Source of the DNA: Ameyamaea chiangmaiensis
GTDB taxonomy: Bacteria; Pseudomonadota; Alphaproteobacteria; Acetobacterales; Acetobacteraceae
Assembly: GCF_025995235.1 (NCBI RefSeq)
Contig: NZ_BAPT01000042.1
Location: 96,677 to 160,676, forward strand
Reading direction: 5' to 3'
Length of the DNA: 64,000 nt
The notes under the pieces were generated by a model that made no database searches, had not been told where the DNA came from, and saw only the letters and a list, made by a program, of their open reading frames with translations. The translations under genes were made by a program, and so were the position numbers. Below are positions 9,619-18,410 of this stretch, in pieces (within the stretch, counting starts at the first letter, position 1; each line of letters starts with the position of its first letter).

Positions 9619-10504
9619 CGTCGCGGGTTAACGTCTTCAGGAGCTCGCCAAAGCGCACGACGGGCAAGCCGCGCGTCTCCGGTCGGGCGGCGATGGCCAG
9701 GGACGCCGTCGGGGCGGGGCCTTTGATGGCGTGGTAGGTTACGCCTCCGGCGTGCAACTGGCGCAGGCAGTCGGGCACGATCGCGACGCCCAGTCCGGCC
9801 GCGACCAGCGGGATGGCGGACGCGATCTGGGGCGCCACCTGTCCGAAGTTGGGCGTGAACCCGGCGGCCTGACATGCCGCCAGTTGCGCGTCGAAAAATC
9901 CCGGCCCAAGCTGGCGGTCGAAAATGATGAACGGTTCGCCGGCGATGCGGGCGAGATCGACAGCCCCGTCATTCGATGCCGGGTGTCCGGACGGCAGGGC
10001 GAGAACCGTGGGCTCGTCCAGTAATGGTGTGACCTGCAGCGTCGGGTCGGTGAGAGGCGGCCGGATGATCGCAATGTCGATCCGGTGTTCGCGCAGTGCG
10101 TCCGACAGGGCGGGCGTGTTGCTTTCCTCCAGTGTGATCACGACGCCGGGCCACGCTTCCCGGAACAGGCGCACCGCCTGAGGTACCAAGGGCAGAAGCG
10201 AGACCGCGCCGGCCAGTCCGACGCGCAGCCGTCCGTGCTCGCCCCGGGCCAGTCCGGTGGCACGTTCGTGGAATGCCTCATCCTGTCGCAGCATGGCCCG
10301 CGCCGCGTCGATCAATCCCTCTCCGGCCTCGGTCAGGCGCGCACCACGGCTGAGCCGTTCAAACAGAACGACACCCAATTCGCGCTCCAGAAGACGGATC
10401 TGCTGGCTTAAAGGCGGCTGTTCCATATGCAGGGCGGCGGCGGCGCGCGTGAAGCCGCCATGGTCGGCCACGGCGACGAAGTAACGCAGGTGACGAAGTT
10501 CCAT
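9599..10504 (-). CDS. LysR-family transcriptional regulator, divergent from pdc
   Basis: This 301-residue LysR-type regulator has an N-terminal winged HTH (FTRAAAALHMEQPPLSQQIRLLE at about residues 18-40) and a periplasmic-binding-protein-like effector domain (about residues 90-295). The ATG start (MELRHLRYFVAVADHGG) is the family-typical opening. It is transcribed divergently from the pyruvate decarboxylase gene across 130 bp, the standard arrangement for a LysR protein controlling its neighbour, and a strong dyad lies between them. Regulation of pdc is inferred from position only; the effector is unknown. Confidence 0.88.
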   Translation of the reverse strand: MELRHLRYFVAVADHGGFTRAAAALHMEQPPLSQQIRLLERELGVVLFERLSRGARLTEAGEGLIDAARAMLRQDEAFHERATGLARGEHGRLRVGLAGAVSLLPLVPQAVRLFREAWPGVVITLEESNTPALSDALREHRIDIAIIRPPLTDPTLQVTPLLDEPTVLALPSGHPASNDGAVDLARIAGEPFIIFDRQLGPGFFDAQLAACQAAGFTPNFGQVAPQIASAIPLVAAGLGVAIVPDCLRQLHAGGVTYHAIKGPAPTASLAIAARPETRGLPVVRFGELLKTLTRDESVTQQ

Positions 10505-10523
10505 GGCAATCCATACTCAGTCG

Positions 10524-10547
10524 ATATGGTTGACAGATAAACCATAT
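10524..10547. promoter_or_regulatory. Inverted repeat between LysR gene and pdc, candidate operator
   Basis: Perfect 8-bp arms ATATGGTT / AACCATAT are separated by 8 bp, in an AT-rich patch of an otherwise GC-rich region. The repeat begins 19 bp upstream of the LysR start and ends about 88 bp before the pdc start. It contains a TTGACA hexamer, but I see no well-spaced -10. The even spacing does not fit a classical symmetric T-N11-A LysR box exactly, so the operator role is a proposal. Confidence 0.5.
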
Positions 10548-10634
10548 ATTAGACGTGTGGCACCGAACGGCGCATGATTCGTCATCACCTGAGCGCGACG
10601 GCGCGCGTCCACCATGACAGGGAACGAACGGACC

Positions 10635-12314
10635 ATGACCTACACGATCGGTATGTATCTCGCGGAGCGACTGGCGCAGATCGGGCTCAAGCACCATTTC
10701 GCCGTGGCGGGCGACTATAACCTCGTCCTGCTGGACCAGTTGCTGCTGAACAAGGACATGGAGCAGATCTACTGCTCGAACGAACTGAACTGCGGCTTCA
10801 GCGCCGAGGGCTATGCGCGTGCCAATGGCGCGGCGGCGGCCGTCGTCACGTTCAGCGTGGGTGCGCTGTCCGCGTTCAATGCCATCGGGGGTGCCTTCGC
10901 TGAAAACCTGCCGGTCATCCTGATCTCAGGCGCGCCGAATACCGGCGATCACGGCACGGGACGCATCCTGCACCATACGCTGGGGACCAGCGATTATGGC
11001 TACCAGCGCGAAATCGCCAAGCACCTCACCTGCGCCGCCGAGAGCATTCTCAGCGCCGAGGAGGCACCGGCGAAGATCGACCACGTCATTCGGACGGCGC
11101 TGCGCGAGAAAAAGCCGGCTTATCTGGAAATCGCGTGCAACATCGCCGACGCCGAATGCGTCCGTCCGGGCGGTATCGACGCGCTGCTGGCGGGGCCGGC
11201 ACCCGACCGTGCCAGCCTCGACGCCGCTGTGGACGCTGGCCTTGCGTTCCTTGAGGCGCGGGAGGATGTCGCCCTGCTGGTCGGCAGCAAGGTGCGTGCG
11301 CTGGGCGCACAGGCCGCCACGGTCGGGCTGGCGGACGCTCTGGGCTGTGCGGTGGCCACGATGGCGGCGGCCAAGAGCTTCTTCCCCGAAACGCATCCCG
11401 GCTACCGGGGTCTGTATTGGGGCGAAGTCAGCAGCCCGGGCGTGCAGTCGATGATCGACGACGCGCAGGGCGTGATCTGCGTCGGGCCGATCTTCAACGA
11501 TTACGCGACGGTCGGCTGGACGGCGTGGCCTAAGGGCGACAACGTTCTTCTGGTCGAGGCCCACGCCGTGACCATTGACGGCGTCGCCTTCGCCGGGCTG
11601 GACGCGGCCGATTTCCTCGAAACCTTTGCCGCGCGGGCGGTGCGCCGGGATGCTTCCGCCCGTCGTACACAGCAGTATGTGGTGCCTGAAGTCGCCGCGC
11701 AGGCGCCCGAGACGAAGCTGACCAACGCCGAGATGGCGCGCCAGATCGGCGGTCTTGTCACGGGGAACACCACCGTTCTGGCCGAGACGGGCGATTCCTG
11801 GTTCAACGCGGTCCGCATGGGCCTGCCGACGGGCGCGCGTGTCGAACTGGAAATGCAGTGGGGGCATATCGGCTGGTCGGTGCCCGCCGCCTTCGGTGCG
11901 GCACTGGCGGCCCCGGAGAGGCGCACCGTGCTGATGGTGGGCGACGGATCGTTCCAGCTGACGGCGCAGGAAGTCGCGCAGATGATCCGTAACGACGTGC
12001 CGGTGATCATCTTCCTGATCAATAATCTCGGCTACACGATCGAGGTCATGATTCATGACGGCCCCTACAACAACGTCAAGAACTGGGACTATGCCGGGCT
12101 GATGGAGGTGTTCAACGCGGGCGAGGGCCATGGGCTGGGCCTGCGTGCCACGACCGGGGGAGAACTGTCCGCCGCGATCGAGCGTGCGGTAGCGAACACG
12201 CATGGGCCGACCTTGATCGAGTGTCGGCTTGACCGCGACGACTGCACCGAGGAACTGGTGAAGTGGGGCAAGCAGGTCGCGCGCGCCAATGCCCGCAAGC
12301 CGTCGACGCACTGA
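10635..12314 (+). CDS. pdc: Pyruvate decarboxylase (thiamine diphosphate dependent)
   Basis: This enzyme converts pyruvate to acetaldehyde and CO2. In acetic acid bacteria acetaldehyde can then be oxidised to acetate. The protein opens MTYTIGMYLAERLAQIGLKH and closely follows the Acetobacter/Zymomonas PDC pattern. The catalytic Glu lies in CSNELNCGFSAEGYAR near residue 50, and HH in GRILHHTLG lies near 114. The ThDP/Mg motif runs from GDGSFQLTAQEV to INNLGYTIE at about residues 435-470. The 559-residue length is normal. I start at ATG 10635 rather than the upstream in-frame ATG because the family begins MTYT and GGGAACG precedes it. Bacterial PDC is rare, so this is a strong taxonomic clue. 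Confidence 0.96.
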   Translation: MTYTIGMYLAERLAQIGLKHHFAVAGDYNLVLLDQLLLNKDMEQIYCSNELNCGFSAEGYARANGAAAAVVTFSVGALSAFNAIGGAFAENLPVILISGAPNTGDHGTGRILHHTLGTSDYGYQREIAKHLTCAAESILSAEEAPAKIDHVIRTALREKKPAYLEIACNIADAECVRPGGIDALLAGPAPDRASLDAAVDAGLAFLEAREDVALLVGSKVRALGAQAATVGLADALGCAVATMAAAKSFFPETHPGYRGLYWGEVSSPGVQSMIDDAQGVICVGPIFNDYATVGWTAWPKGDNVLLVEAHAVTIDGVAFAGLDAADFLETFAARAVRRDASARRTQQYVVPEVAAQAPETKLTNAEMARQIGGLVTGNTTVLAETGDSWFNAVRMGLPTGARVELEMQWGHIGWSVPAAFGAALAAPERRTVLMVGDGSFQLTAQEVAQMIRNDVPVIIFLINNLGYTIEVMIHDGPYNNVKNWDYAGLMEVFNAGEGHGLGLRATTGGELSAAIERAVANTHGPTLIECRLDRDDCTEELVKWGKQVARANARKPSTH

Positions 12315-12321
12315 ACGGCGC

Positions 12322-12360
12322 AACGGTTCTCGCACCAATCTCGTGCGGAGATGCACCGTT
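12322..12360 (+). terminator. Hairpin directly after pdc
   Basis: Starting 8 nt after the pdc stop, AACGGT pairs with ACCGTT and an inner TCTCGCAC pairs with GTGCG(G)AGA around a 7-nt loop. This makes a long two-part stem. No T-tract follows, so it is either an mRNA 3' structure for pdc or a leader structure ahead of thiO. Confidence 0.45.
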
Positions 12361-12479
12361 CCGGCACAGCGGCCGGAGACCCCGGGTTTGGGGGGCGTGA
12401 CGGCCGCGTGTTATTTTCGTCCCCGGGCCGTGCGGCATTCGAACGAGCGCCGCGACGACCGGAACGACGGAGAGCACCC

Positions 12480-13451
12480 ATGACGCAACTGGATATCGTG
12501 GTGAGGGGCGCCGGTGTTGCGGGTCTGGTGACCGCGACGGAACTGGCTGATCGCGGCGCGCGGGTCACCGTTCTGGAAACAGGGCCGGACATCGGATCGG
12601 GCGCGTCGTGGAAAGCGGGCGGCATGCTCGCGCCCTGGTGCGAGGCCGAATCGGCGCCCGACGAAGTGACCGCCGACTCGCTGGGTTCGGTCGATTGGTG
12701 GGCAGCGCACGTGCCTTCGGTGCAGAGGAACGGCAGTTTGGTGGTCGCGCCCCCACGCGATGTAGGCGATATATCGCGGTTCGGTCGACGGACCCAGGCT
12801 TTCGAGACCCTCGCGGAGGAGGCGATCGGCACGCTTGAGCCCGATCTGCTCGGCCGCTTTTCGAAGGCCCTGTTTTTCCCGCGTGAAGGCCATGTCGACC
12901 CGCGCGAGGCGCTGCGGACCCTGCGCGCCGGGATCGAGGCCCGGGGTGGATCGGTATTGACCGGCGTTCCCCGGGCCGAGGCCGAACGCGCGTCCGGCGT
13001 GGATTGGACGATCGATTGCACCGGGCTCGCCGCCCGGTCGCACCTGACGGAATTGCGTGGTGTGCGGGGCGAGATGCTTCTGCTGCGGTGCCCGGACGTC
13101 ATTCTGCACCGTCCGGTGCGCATGCTGCATCCGCGCATCCCGATCTACATCGTGCCGCGCGCCGATCACGTGTTCATGGTCGGCGCCACGATGGTGGAAA
13201 GCGAGAACGCGGGCGGCATGACGCTGCGGTCGATGACGGATCTTCTGAACGCGGCGTATGTTCTTCACCCGGCATTCGCGGATGCGGAGATACTGGAAAC
13301 GGGCGTTGGGCTTCGTCCCTCGTTTCGCGATAATGTGCCGCGCGTGCGGCAGGACGGTCGGACGATCATGGTCAATGGCATGTATCGTCACGGTTTTCTG
13401 CTGTCTCCGGCCCGTGCACGCACGGTCGCCGAACTTGTGTTCGGTGGTTAG
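12480..13451 (+). CDS. thiO: FAD-dependent glycine oxidase ThiO (thiazole synthesis)
   Basis: ThiO oxidises glycine to iminoglycine (dehydroglycine), one of the three building blocks of the thiamine thiazole ring. The 323-residue protein has an N-terminal FAD-binding Rossmann motif (VVRGAGVAGLVTATELADRG) and a DAO-type body ending near GMYRHGFLLSPARARTVAE, a C-terminal phrase typical of ThiO. The start is ATG 12480; the frame is open upstream but that part has no family resemblance. The 165 bp after pdc hold a hairpin but no recognisable TPP riboswitch. It heads thiO-thiS-thiG-thiE. Confidence 0.87.
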   Translation: MTQLDIVVRGAGVAGLVTATELADRGARVTVLETGPDIGSGASWKAGGMLAPWCEAESAPDEVTADSLGSVDWWAAHVPSVQRNGSLVVAPPRDVGDISRFGRRTQAFETLAEEAIGTLEPDLLGRFSKALFFPREGHVDPREALRTLRAGIEARGGSVLTGVPRAEAERASGVDWTIDCTGLAARSHLTELRGVRGEMLLLRCPDVILHRPVRMLHPRIPIYIVPRADHVFMVGATMVESENAGGMTLRSMTDLLNAAYVLHPAFADAEILETGVGLRPSFRDNVPRVRQDGRTIMVNGMYRHGFLLSPARARTVAELVFGG

Positions 13452-13543
13452 GGCGCCCCCGCTTGCCTTGGGGCGGAGGCGCGCCTAGCTCTGTGAGGTC
13501 GGTCATCAGACACGGCAAAGACAAGAACGAGCCGGAGGAGGCC

Positions 13544-13741
13544 ATGCGGATCACGGTCAACGACGAACCCCGCGACGTGACGGGGGATACCCTTTCGGTG
13601 GTGCTCGATGAACTCGGCTACGGTGCGGCGCGCGTTGCGACGGCGCTGGACGGACTGTTCGTCCCCGTGTCGCGTCGGGCGACGGCGTCCGTGACCGATG
13701 GTGCCCGGCTTGAAATCCTGGCCCCCATGCAGGGAGGCTGA
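13544..13741 (+). CDS. thiS: Thiamine biosynthesis sulfur carrier ThiS
   Basis: ThiS is a ubiquitin-like carrier whose C-terminal glycine is adenylylated and converted to a thiocarboxylate, then donates sulfur to ThiG. The 65-residue product starts MRITVNDEPRDV and ends LAPMQGG, with the essential terminal Gly-Gly. ATG 13544 is chosen because a strong GGAGGAG ribosome-binding site sits 6 bp upstream; the in-frame codons before it are not conserved. It lies 3 bp before thiG. No thiF was seen in this window. Confidence 0.93.
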   Translation: MRITVNDEPRDVTGDTLSVVLDELGYGAARVATALDGLFVPVSRRATASVTDGARLEILAPMQGG

Positions 13742-13744
13742 TCG

Positions 13745-14515
13745 ATGACGTTCTATGGCACGGAGCTGTCGTCGCGCCTGATGCTCGGCACGGCGCAATA
13801 TCCTTCTCCCGACATTCTGGCCGGGGCCGTGCGCGCCGCGCAGGCGGGCGTCGTGACGGTGTCGCTGCGCCGTGAATCGGCCGGCGAGCGGGCAGGGCAG
13901 GCCTTCTGGTCGCTGATCAGCGACCTCGGGGTGCCGGTTCTTCCCAATACGGCGGGCTGTCACACCCCGCGCGAGGCGGTGACGACGGCGCAGATGGCGC
14001 GCGAGGTGTTCAACACTGACTGGATCAAGCTCGAGGTCATCGGCGAACAGGACACGCTTCAGCCCGACGTGTTCGGTCTGGTCGAGGCGGCGCGCATCCT
14101 GACCGAGGACGGGTTCAAGGTGTTCCCCTATACGACCGAGGATCTGGTGGTGGCCGAACGCCTGCTGCGCGCCGGGTGCGAGGTTCTGATGCCGTGGGGC
14201 GCGCCCATCGGCTCGGGCAAGGGGCTGAACAACGTGTTCGGGCTACGGGCGATGCGGGCGCATTTTCCCGATGTGCCTCTGGTCGTCGATGCCGGCATCG
14301 GGCGCCCGTCCCATGCCACGCAGGCGATGGAACTGGGGTACGACGCGGTGCTGATCAACACGGCCGTGGCGCAGGCGGGCGATCCGGTCGGCATGGCGCG
14401 GGCCTTCCGGCTGGCGGTCGAGTCCGGTCTTGCCGCGCGGGAGGCCGATCCAATGGACGAGCGCGACATGGCCGCGCCCTCGACGCCGGTTCTCGGTCTG
14501 GCGCGCTTCGCATGA
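13745..14515 (+). CDS. thiG: Thiazole synthase ThiG
   Basis: ThiG condenses 1-deoxyxylulose-5-phosphate, iminoglycine and ThiS thiocarboxylate to make thiazole phosphate. The 256-residue TIM-barrel protein has the Schiff-base lysine in DWIKLEVIG (about Lys95) and the phosphate-binding strand PWGAPIGSGKGL near residue 150. VVDAGIGRPSHATQAMELG follows near 185. It starts 3 bp after thiS, and its stop overlaps the thiE start as ATGA, indicating translational coupling. Confidence 0.96.
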   Translation: MTFYGTELSSRLMLGTAQYPSPDILAGAVRAAQAGVVTVSLRRESAGERAGQAFWSLISDLGVPVLPNTAGCHTPREAVTTAQMAREVFNTDWIKLEVIGEQDTLQPDVFGLVEAARILTEDGFKVFPYTTEDLVVAERLLRAGCEVLMPWGAPIGSGKGLNNVFGLRAMRAHFPDVPLVVDAGIGRPSHATQAMELGYDAVLINTAVAQAGDPVGMARAFRLAVESGLAAREADPMDERDMAAPSTPVLGLARFA

Positions 14516-15123
14516 GCGCCCTGCCACAAACCATCTATCCGGTCGTTGATTCGGCGGCTTGGGTCGAACGCCTCGGCGCCGCGGGAGCGCGCTTCATCCA
14601 GCTTCGGGTGAAATCCCTGACCGGCGACGCATTGCGGGCCGAGATCGCCACGGCACGCGACGTCTCAAAAACGTTCGGTATCACACTGGTCCTGAATGAT
14701 TTCTGGCGTGAGGCGATCGACCTCGGCATCGACTATGTTCATCTCGGGCAGGAAGATCTGGATGAGGCCGACGTAACCGCGATCCGGGGTGCCGGGATCC
14801 GGCTGGGTGTCAGCACGCATTCACATGACGAACTGAACCGCGCGCTTGCGCTCGCGCCCGATTATGTTGCGCTGGGGCCCGTATGGCCCACAAAACTCAA
14901 GCAGATGCCATGGGCCCCGCAGGGGGTGGAGCGACTGCGCGAATGGCGGGGATTGATCGGCGAGACGCCGCTGGTGGCTATCGGGGGCGTGACGCTGGAG
15001 CGCGCTCCGTCGTGCATCAGCGCCGGGGCCGACAGTGTCGCGGCGGTGTCCGATTTCATCCTGCATCCCGACCCCGAGGGCCAGATACGCGCATGGCTGG
15101 CCGCCACCACCGGACACATGTGA
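14512..15123 (+). CDS. thiE: Thiamine-phosphate synthase (ThiE family)
   Basis: ThiE joins hydroxymethylpyrimidine diphosphate and thiazole phosphate to give thiamine monophosphate. The 203-residue TIM barrel contains FIQLRVKSL (pyrophosphate-binding region), VHLGQEDLD, the LGVSTHSHDEL loop, YVALGPVWPTK and VAIGGVTLERAPSCISAGADSVAAVS, all ThiE hallmarks. ATG 14512 overlaps the thiG stop by 4 bp (ATGA). The longer upstream frame is only the shadow of thiG. The pyrimidine-branch genes thiC and thiD are not in this window. Confidence 0.92.
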   Translation: MSALPQTIYPVVDSAAWVERLGAAGARFIQLRVKSLTGDALRAEIATARDVSKTFGITLVLNDFWREAIDLGIDYVHLGQEDLDEADVTAIRGAGIRLGVSTHSHDELNRALALAPDYVALGPVWPTKLKQMPWAPQGVERLREWRGLIGETPLVAIGGVTLERAPSCISAGADSVAAVSDFILHPDPEGQIRAWLAATTGHM

Positions 15124-15233
15124 CAAATATTGCATCGGGTCAGGTTTTTACGGCGTTCGCGCCATGTTCCATTCATAGTTCTGGCGTATGCTCCTCTGCG
15201 GATGAGTCACAGCTAAGGGGAGAGTAGCGGCGG

Positions 15234-17852
15234 ATGGTCACGGGACTGGCGGAAATTCTTCTGGCGATCGCGCTGTTGCTGGTCGTGGTGAGCGCGATCC
15301 AGCCGCTGGCCAATCGTCTTGAGCTTTCCGAAACGGTTCTGCTCGCCATTGTCGGCGTGACGATCGGCGGTGTCGCCGATCTGGCGCTGCGCAGTTCGTC
15401 GATCGATTATTTCAACGGCGCGGCTGAGACGCTGCTGGACTTTCCGATCAACAGTGAAGCGTTTCTGCTGATCTTCCTGCCTATTCTGGTGTTTCAGGGC
15501 GCGCTGGCGATCGACGTACGACGTCTGGCACATGAGGCGGCGACGGTCCTGCTTCTGGCCGTGGTCGCAGTGGTTGTCTCCACCGCCACGATCGGGCTGG
15601 CGCTGATGCCGTTCGCCAGCATGCCTCTGGTGGTGTGCCTTCTGCTCGGCTCCATCGTCGCGACGACCGATCCTTCGGCGGTGGTCGGCATTTTCCGCGA
15701 TATCGGGGCCGCCTCGCGCCTGACGCGGCTGGTTGAGGGGGAGGCGCTTCTTAACGACGCGGCGGCGATCGCGATCTTCTCCATCCTTCTGTCGGCCATT
15801 ACCGCGCATCGGCCCATCATGCTGGGCGATGCGGTGCTGGATTTCTTCACCTCGTTCGCCGGCGCGCTGCTGGTCGGCGGTATCTGTGGCCGCCTGACGC
15901 TGATGATGATGGCCGCCCTCGGCGGCGCACCTGCGGCCGAGATCACGCTGACGGTGGCGCTGCCCTACATCGTCTATATCCTGTGCGATGATTTCCTCGG
16001 CTTCTCCGGCGTTGTGGCAACGGCGGCGGCGGGTCTGGTCGTGTCGGTATACGGGCCGTCGACGGTCAGGCCCCAGACATGGCGCTTTCTGAACGAGTTG
16101 TGGCAGCAGCTGGTGTTCTGGGCCGGGTCGCTGGTGTTCGTGCTGGCCTCGATGCTCGTGCCCCGCTTGCTGATGGGCATGACGCGGTGGGACTGCGTGC
16201 TGGTGCTGATCGCGATCGGCGCCGGGCTGCTGGCCCGTGGGGCGGTCGTGTTCGGCCTGTTGCCGCTGCTGTCCATGACACGGATTTCGCCGCCGGTGCC
16301 GACCCCATTCAAGGTCACCATGGTCTGGGGCGGCTTGCGGGGGGCCATCACGCTGGCGCTGGCGCTGGCAGTGACGGAGAACGAGAATGTCTCCACCCCG
16401 GTCGCGCATTTCATCGGCATCATTGCCACGGGGTTCGTCTTGTTCACGCTGCTGGTGAACGGCACGACGCTGCGCTACCTGGTGCTGTTCTTCAAGCTCG
16501 ACCAGCTGACGCCGATGGACCAGGCGATGCGGCATCAGGTCCTGGCCGGCGGTCTGGGCCACGTGGCGACACGCACCGGCGACGTCGCGACGGAGCTGGG
16601 CTTTTCGGACTCCACCGCCCGCTCGGTCGTGGAGCGTATCGACCGCCGCGCGGGAGAGGAGGCCGAGGCCAATACTTTCGACACCGCGCTGGGCGACCGG
16701 CAGCGCGTGGTCCTGGCGCTGATCACCATCGCCAATCAGGAACGTGCGATCCTTCTCGACCTGTTCCGAATACAGGGTCTGTCGCGGCGGGTGATGGAGA
16801 CGTTGCTGCGCTCGGCCGAGGCCATGGTCGATGGCGCGCGTCTTGAGGGACGGTTCGGGTATGTGCGTGCGCTGCGCCGTCGGCTGCGCCCCTCTGTGCG
16901 GTTCCGTATTGCACAGGAAATCCATCATCGTTTCCACATTGATCAGCCGCTGATGCATTGCATGATGGAGCGGTTCGAGATGCTGATGGTCGCCCATCAG
17001 GTCTCGCTGGCCCTGATGCGCTTCATGCATGAGCGCCTGGAACCCACGCTGGGCGGCCGTATCGCCGAAATCGTGTCGGAGGTTCTGGGACGCCAGCGCA
17101 AGCTGCTTGACGATGCGCTCGAGACCTTGCGTCTTCATTACTACGGTTATGCCGAGGCGCTCGAGGGGCGCATGCTCAATCAGATCGCGTTGCGTCTGGA
17201 GGGGGAGGAATACGACTCTCTTCTGTCGGATTCGCTGATCAGCGACGAATTGCATCGCGAATTGTATCGCGATGTGGAAACACGGCGGCGGCGACTGGAC
17301 ACGCGGCTGCGCTTTAACCTCAAGAGCGGGATCGAAGACCGTGTGCGGGAGTTCACGGTGCTGGGCGAACTGCCGCCGGCGGTGATTCATGATCTCTCGA
17401 TGCAGATGTCTATCCACTTCAGTTCGCCGGGAGAGCGGCTCTATCGTCGCGGGCAAACCGTAAAGACGGTGTATTTCGTGATCGCCGGTCTGGCCGAGAT
17501 GCACATTGCCGAGCACGATGTGCGCTTTGGCGCAGGTGACGTCATCGGGGGAGAAGAAGCCCTTGACGAGCGTCCGGCGTCGGCGGCGATGCGGTCGATC
17601 CAGTTCGGGCATTTTCTGACCATGCGTGCCTCCACCTTGCGCCGCCTCGTTCAGGACTACCCCGAAGTGCGCGCCCGTATCGAGCGCCTGGCCCACGAGC
17701 GCGAGCAGCGTGTCGAGGACGCCGAGGGCAGCAAGGTGCCCGTCGTACCCGCGCATGGCGGCCAGCCGGGAATGATCGCGGCCGAGGAGGGCGTGACCCT
17801 CGCGGCGGGGGACATTCCCCGGGGCGGACCGACGACATGGGCCGACCACTGA
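15234..17852 (+). CDS. CPA1-type Na+/H+ antiporter with C-terminal cNMP-binding-like domain
   Basis: This 872-residue membrane protein probably exchanges Na+ for H+. Residues about 1-420 form a dozen hydrophobic segments with the CPA1 acidic site in SIVATTDPSAVVGIF and GEALLNDAAAIAIF near 145-185. A long, mostly helical soluble region follows. Residues about 715-850 resemble a cyclic-nucleotide-binding beta-roll (SPGERLYRRGQTVKTVYFVIAGLAEM, then GAGDVIGGEEAL). This layout recalls plant SOS1. The phosphate-binding cassette reads RPASAAMRS, with alanine where cAMP binders usually have arginine, so nucleotide binding is doubtful. A GGGGAG ribosome-binding site precedes the ATG. Confidence 0.83.
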   Translation: MVTGLAEILLAIALLLVVVSAIQPLANRLELSETVLLAIVGVTIGGVADLALRSSSIDYFNGAAETLLDFPINSEAFLLIFLPILVFQGALAIDVRRLAHEAATVLLLAVVAVVVSTATIGLALMPFASMPLVVCLLLGSIVATTDPSAVVGIFRDIGAASRLTRLVEGEALLNDAAAIAIFSILLSAITAHRPIMLGDAVLDFFTSFAGALLVGGICGRLTLMMMAALGGAPAAEITLTVALPYIVYILCDDFLGFSGVVATAAAGLVVSVYGPSTVRPQTWRFLNELWQQLVFWAGSLVFVLASMLVPRLLMGMTRWDCVLVLIAIGAGLLARGAVVFGLLPLLSMTRISPPVPTPFKVTMVWGGLRGAITLALALAVTENENVSTPVAHFIGIIATGFVLFTLLVNGTTLRYLVLFFKLDQLTPMDQAMRHQVLAGGLGHVATRTGDVATELGFSDSTARSVVERIDRRAGEEAEANTFDTALGDRQRVVLALITIANQERAILLDLFRIQGLSRRVMETLLRSAEAMVDGARLEGRFGYVRALRRRLRPSVRFRIAQEIHHRFHIDQPLMHCMMERFEMLMVAHQVSLALMRFMHERLEPTLGGRIAEIVSEVLGRQRKLLDDALETLRLHYYGYAEALEGRMLNQIALRLEGEEYDSLLSDSLISDELHRELYRDVETRRRRLDTRLRFNLKSGIEDRVREFTVLGELPPAVIHDLSMQMSIHFSSPGERLYRRGQTVKTVYFVIAGLAEMHIAEHDVRFGAGDVIGGEEALDERPASAAMRSIQFGHFLTMRASTLRRLVQDYPEVRARIERLAHEREQRVEDAEGSKVPVVPAHGGQPGMIAAEEGVTLAAGDIPRGGPTTWADH

Positions 17853-17953
17853 TCCCGCGACGGACTGACAAAACGACATTGCGGCTATGTCGAAAGGTAT
17901 CCCGATCGTCTAGGCTTGACTGAATCGGGTCGAATGAAAGAGCGGGGACCGTC

Positions 17954-18406
17954 ATGTATGATATCCAGATCAACGGCGACGTCCACTCAGTGGACGTTCC
18001 GGGGGACACTCCTCTGCTGTGGGTTCTTCGTGACGTTCTCGGAATGACCGGAACGAAGTTCGGCTGCGGAATCGCACAGTGTGGCGTGTGCACGGTGCAT
18101 CTCGACGGCCAGCCGGTGCGGTCGTGCAGTCTGCCGGTGGCGGCGATCGGTACGCATCCCGTCACGACGATCGAGGGGATCGGCAGCGACGCTCTGGGGC
18201 AGGCGGTGCAGAAGGCCTGGATCGATCTGGACGTCGTGCAGTGTGGCTATTGCCAGCCCGGACAGATCATGTCGGCCGTGGCTCTTCTGAAAACCAACCC
18301 GCATCCCGAAGACAGCGACATCGATATGGCCATGTCCGGCAATATCTGTCGCTGCGGTACGTATCAGCGTATTCGCGCCGCGATCCGCAGCGCGGCCGGG
18401 GCCTGA
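17954..18406 (+). CDS. [2Fe-2S] small subunit of molybdenum hydroxylase / aldehyde dehydrogenase
   Basis: This 150-residue protein is the electron-transfer subunit of a xanthine-oxidase-family dehydrogenase. It has both cluster-binding sets: a plant-ferredoxin type set near residues 38-60 (FGCGIAQCGVCTVHLDG, then RSC) and a four-helix type set near 97-135 (CGYCQPGQIMSA and NICRCGTYQRI). There is no signal peptide, so export would depend on the Tat-signal-bearing large subunit encoded just downstream. In acetic acid bacteria such subunits occur in membrane aldehyde dehydrogenase (AldFGH-like) and in isoquinoline 1-oxidoreductase-like complexes. Confidence 0.9.
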   Translation: MYDIQINGDVHSVDVPGDTPLLWVLRDVLGMTGTKFGCGIAQCGVCTVHLDGQPVRSCSLPVAAIGTHPVTTIEGIGSDALGQAVQKAWIDLDVVQCGYCQPGQIMSAVALLKTNPHPEDSDIDMAMSGNICRCGTYQRIRAAIRSAAGA

Positions 18407-18410
18407 GCGG

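Noticed and set aside
12315..12479. TPP riboswitch upstream of thiO
   Set aside because: The CTGAGA and GATCTGGATAATGCCAGCG-type conserved parts of the THI box are not present; only hairpins are seen.
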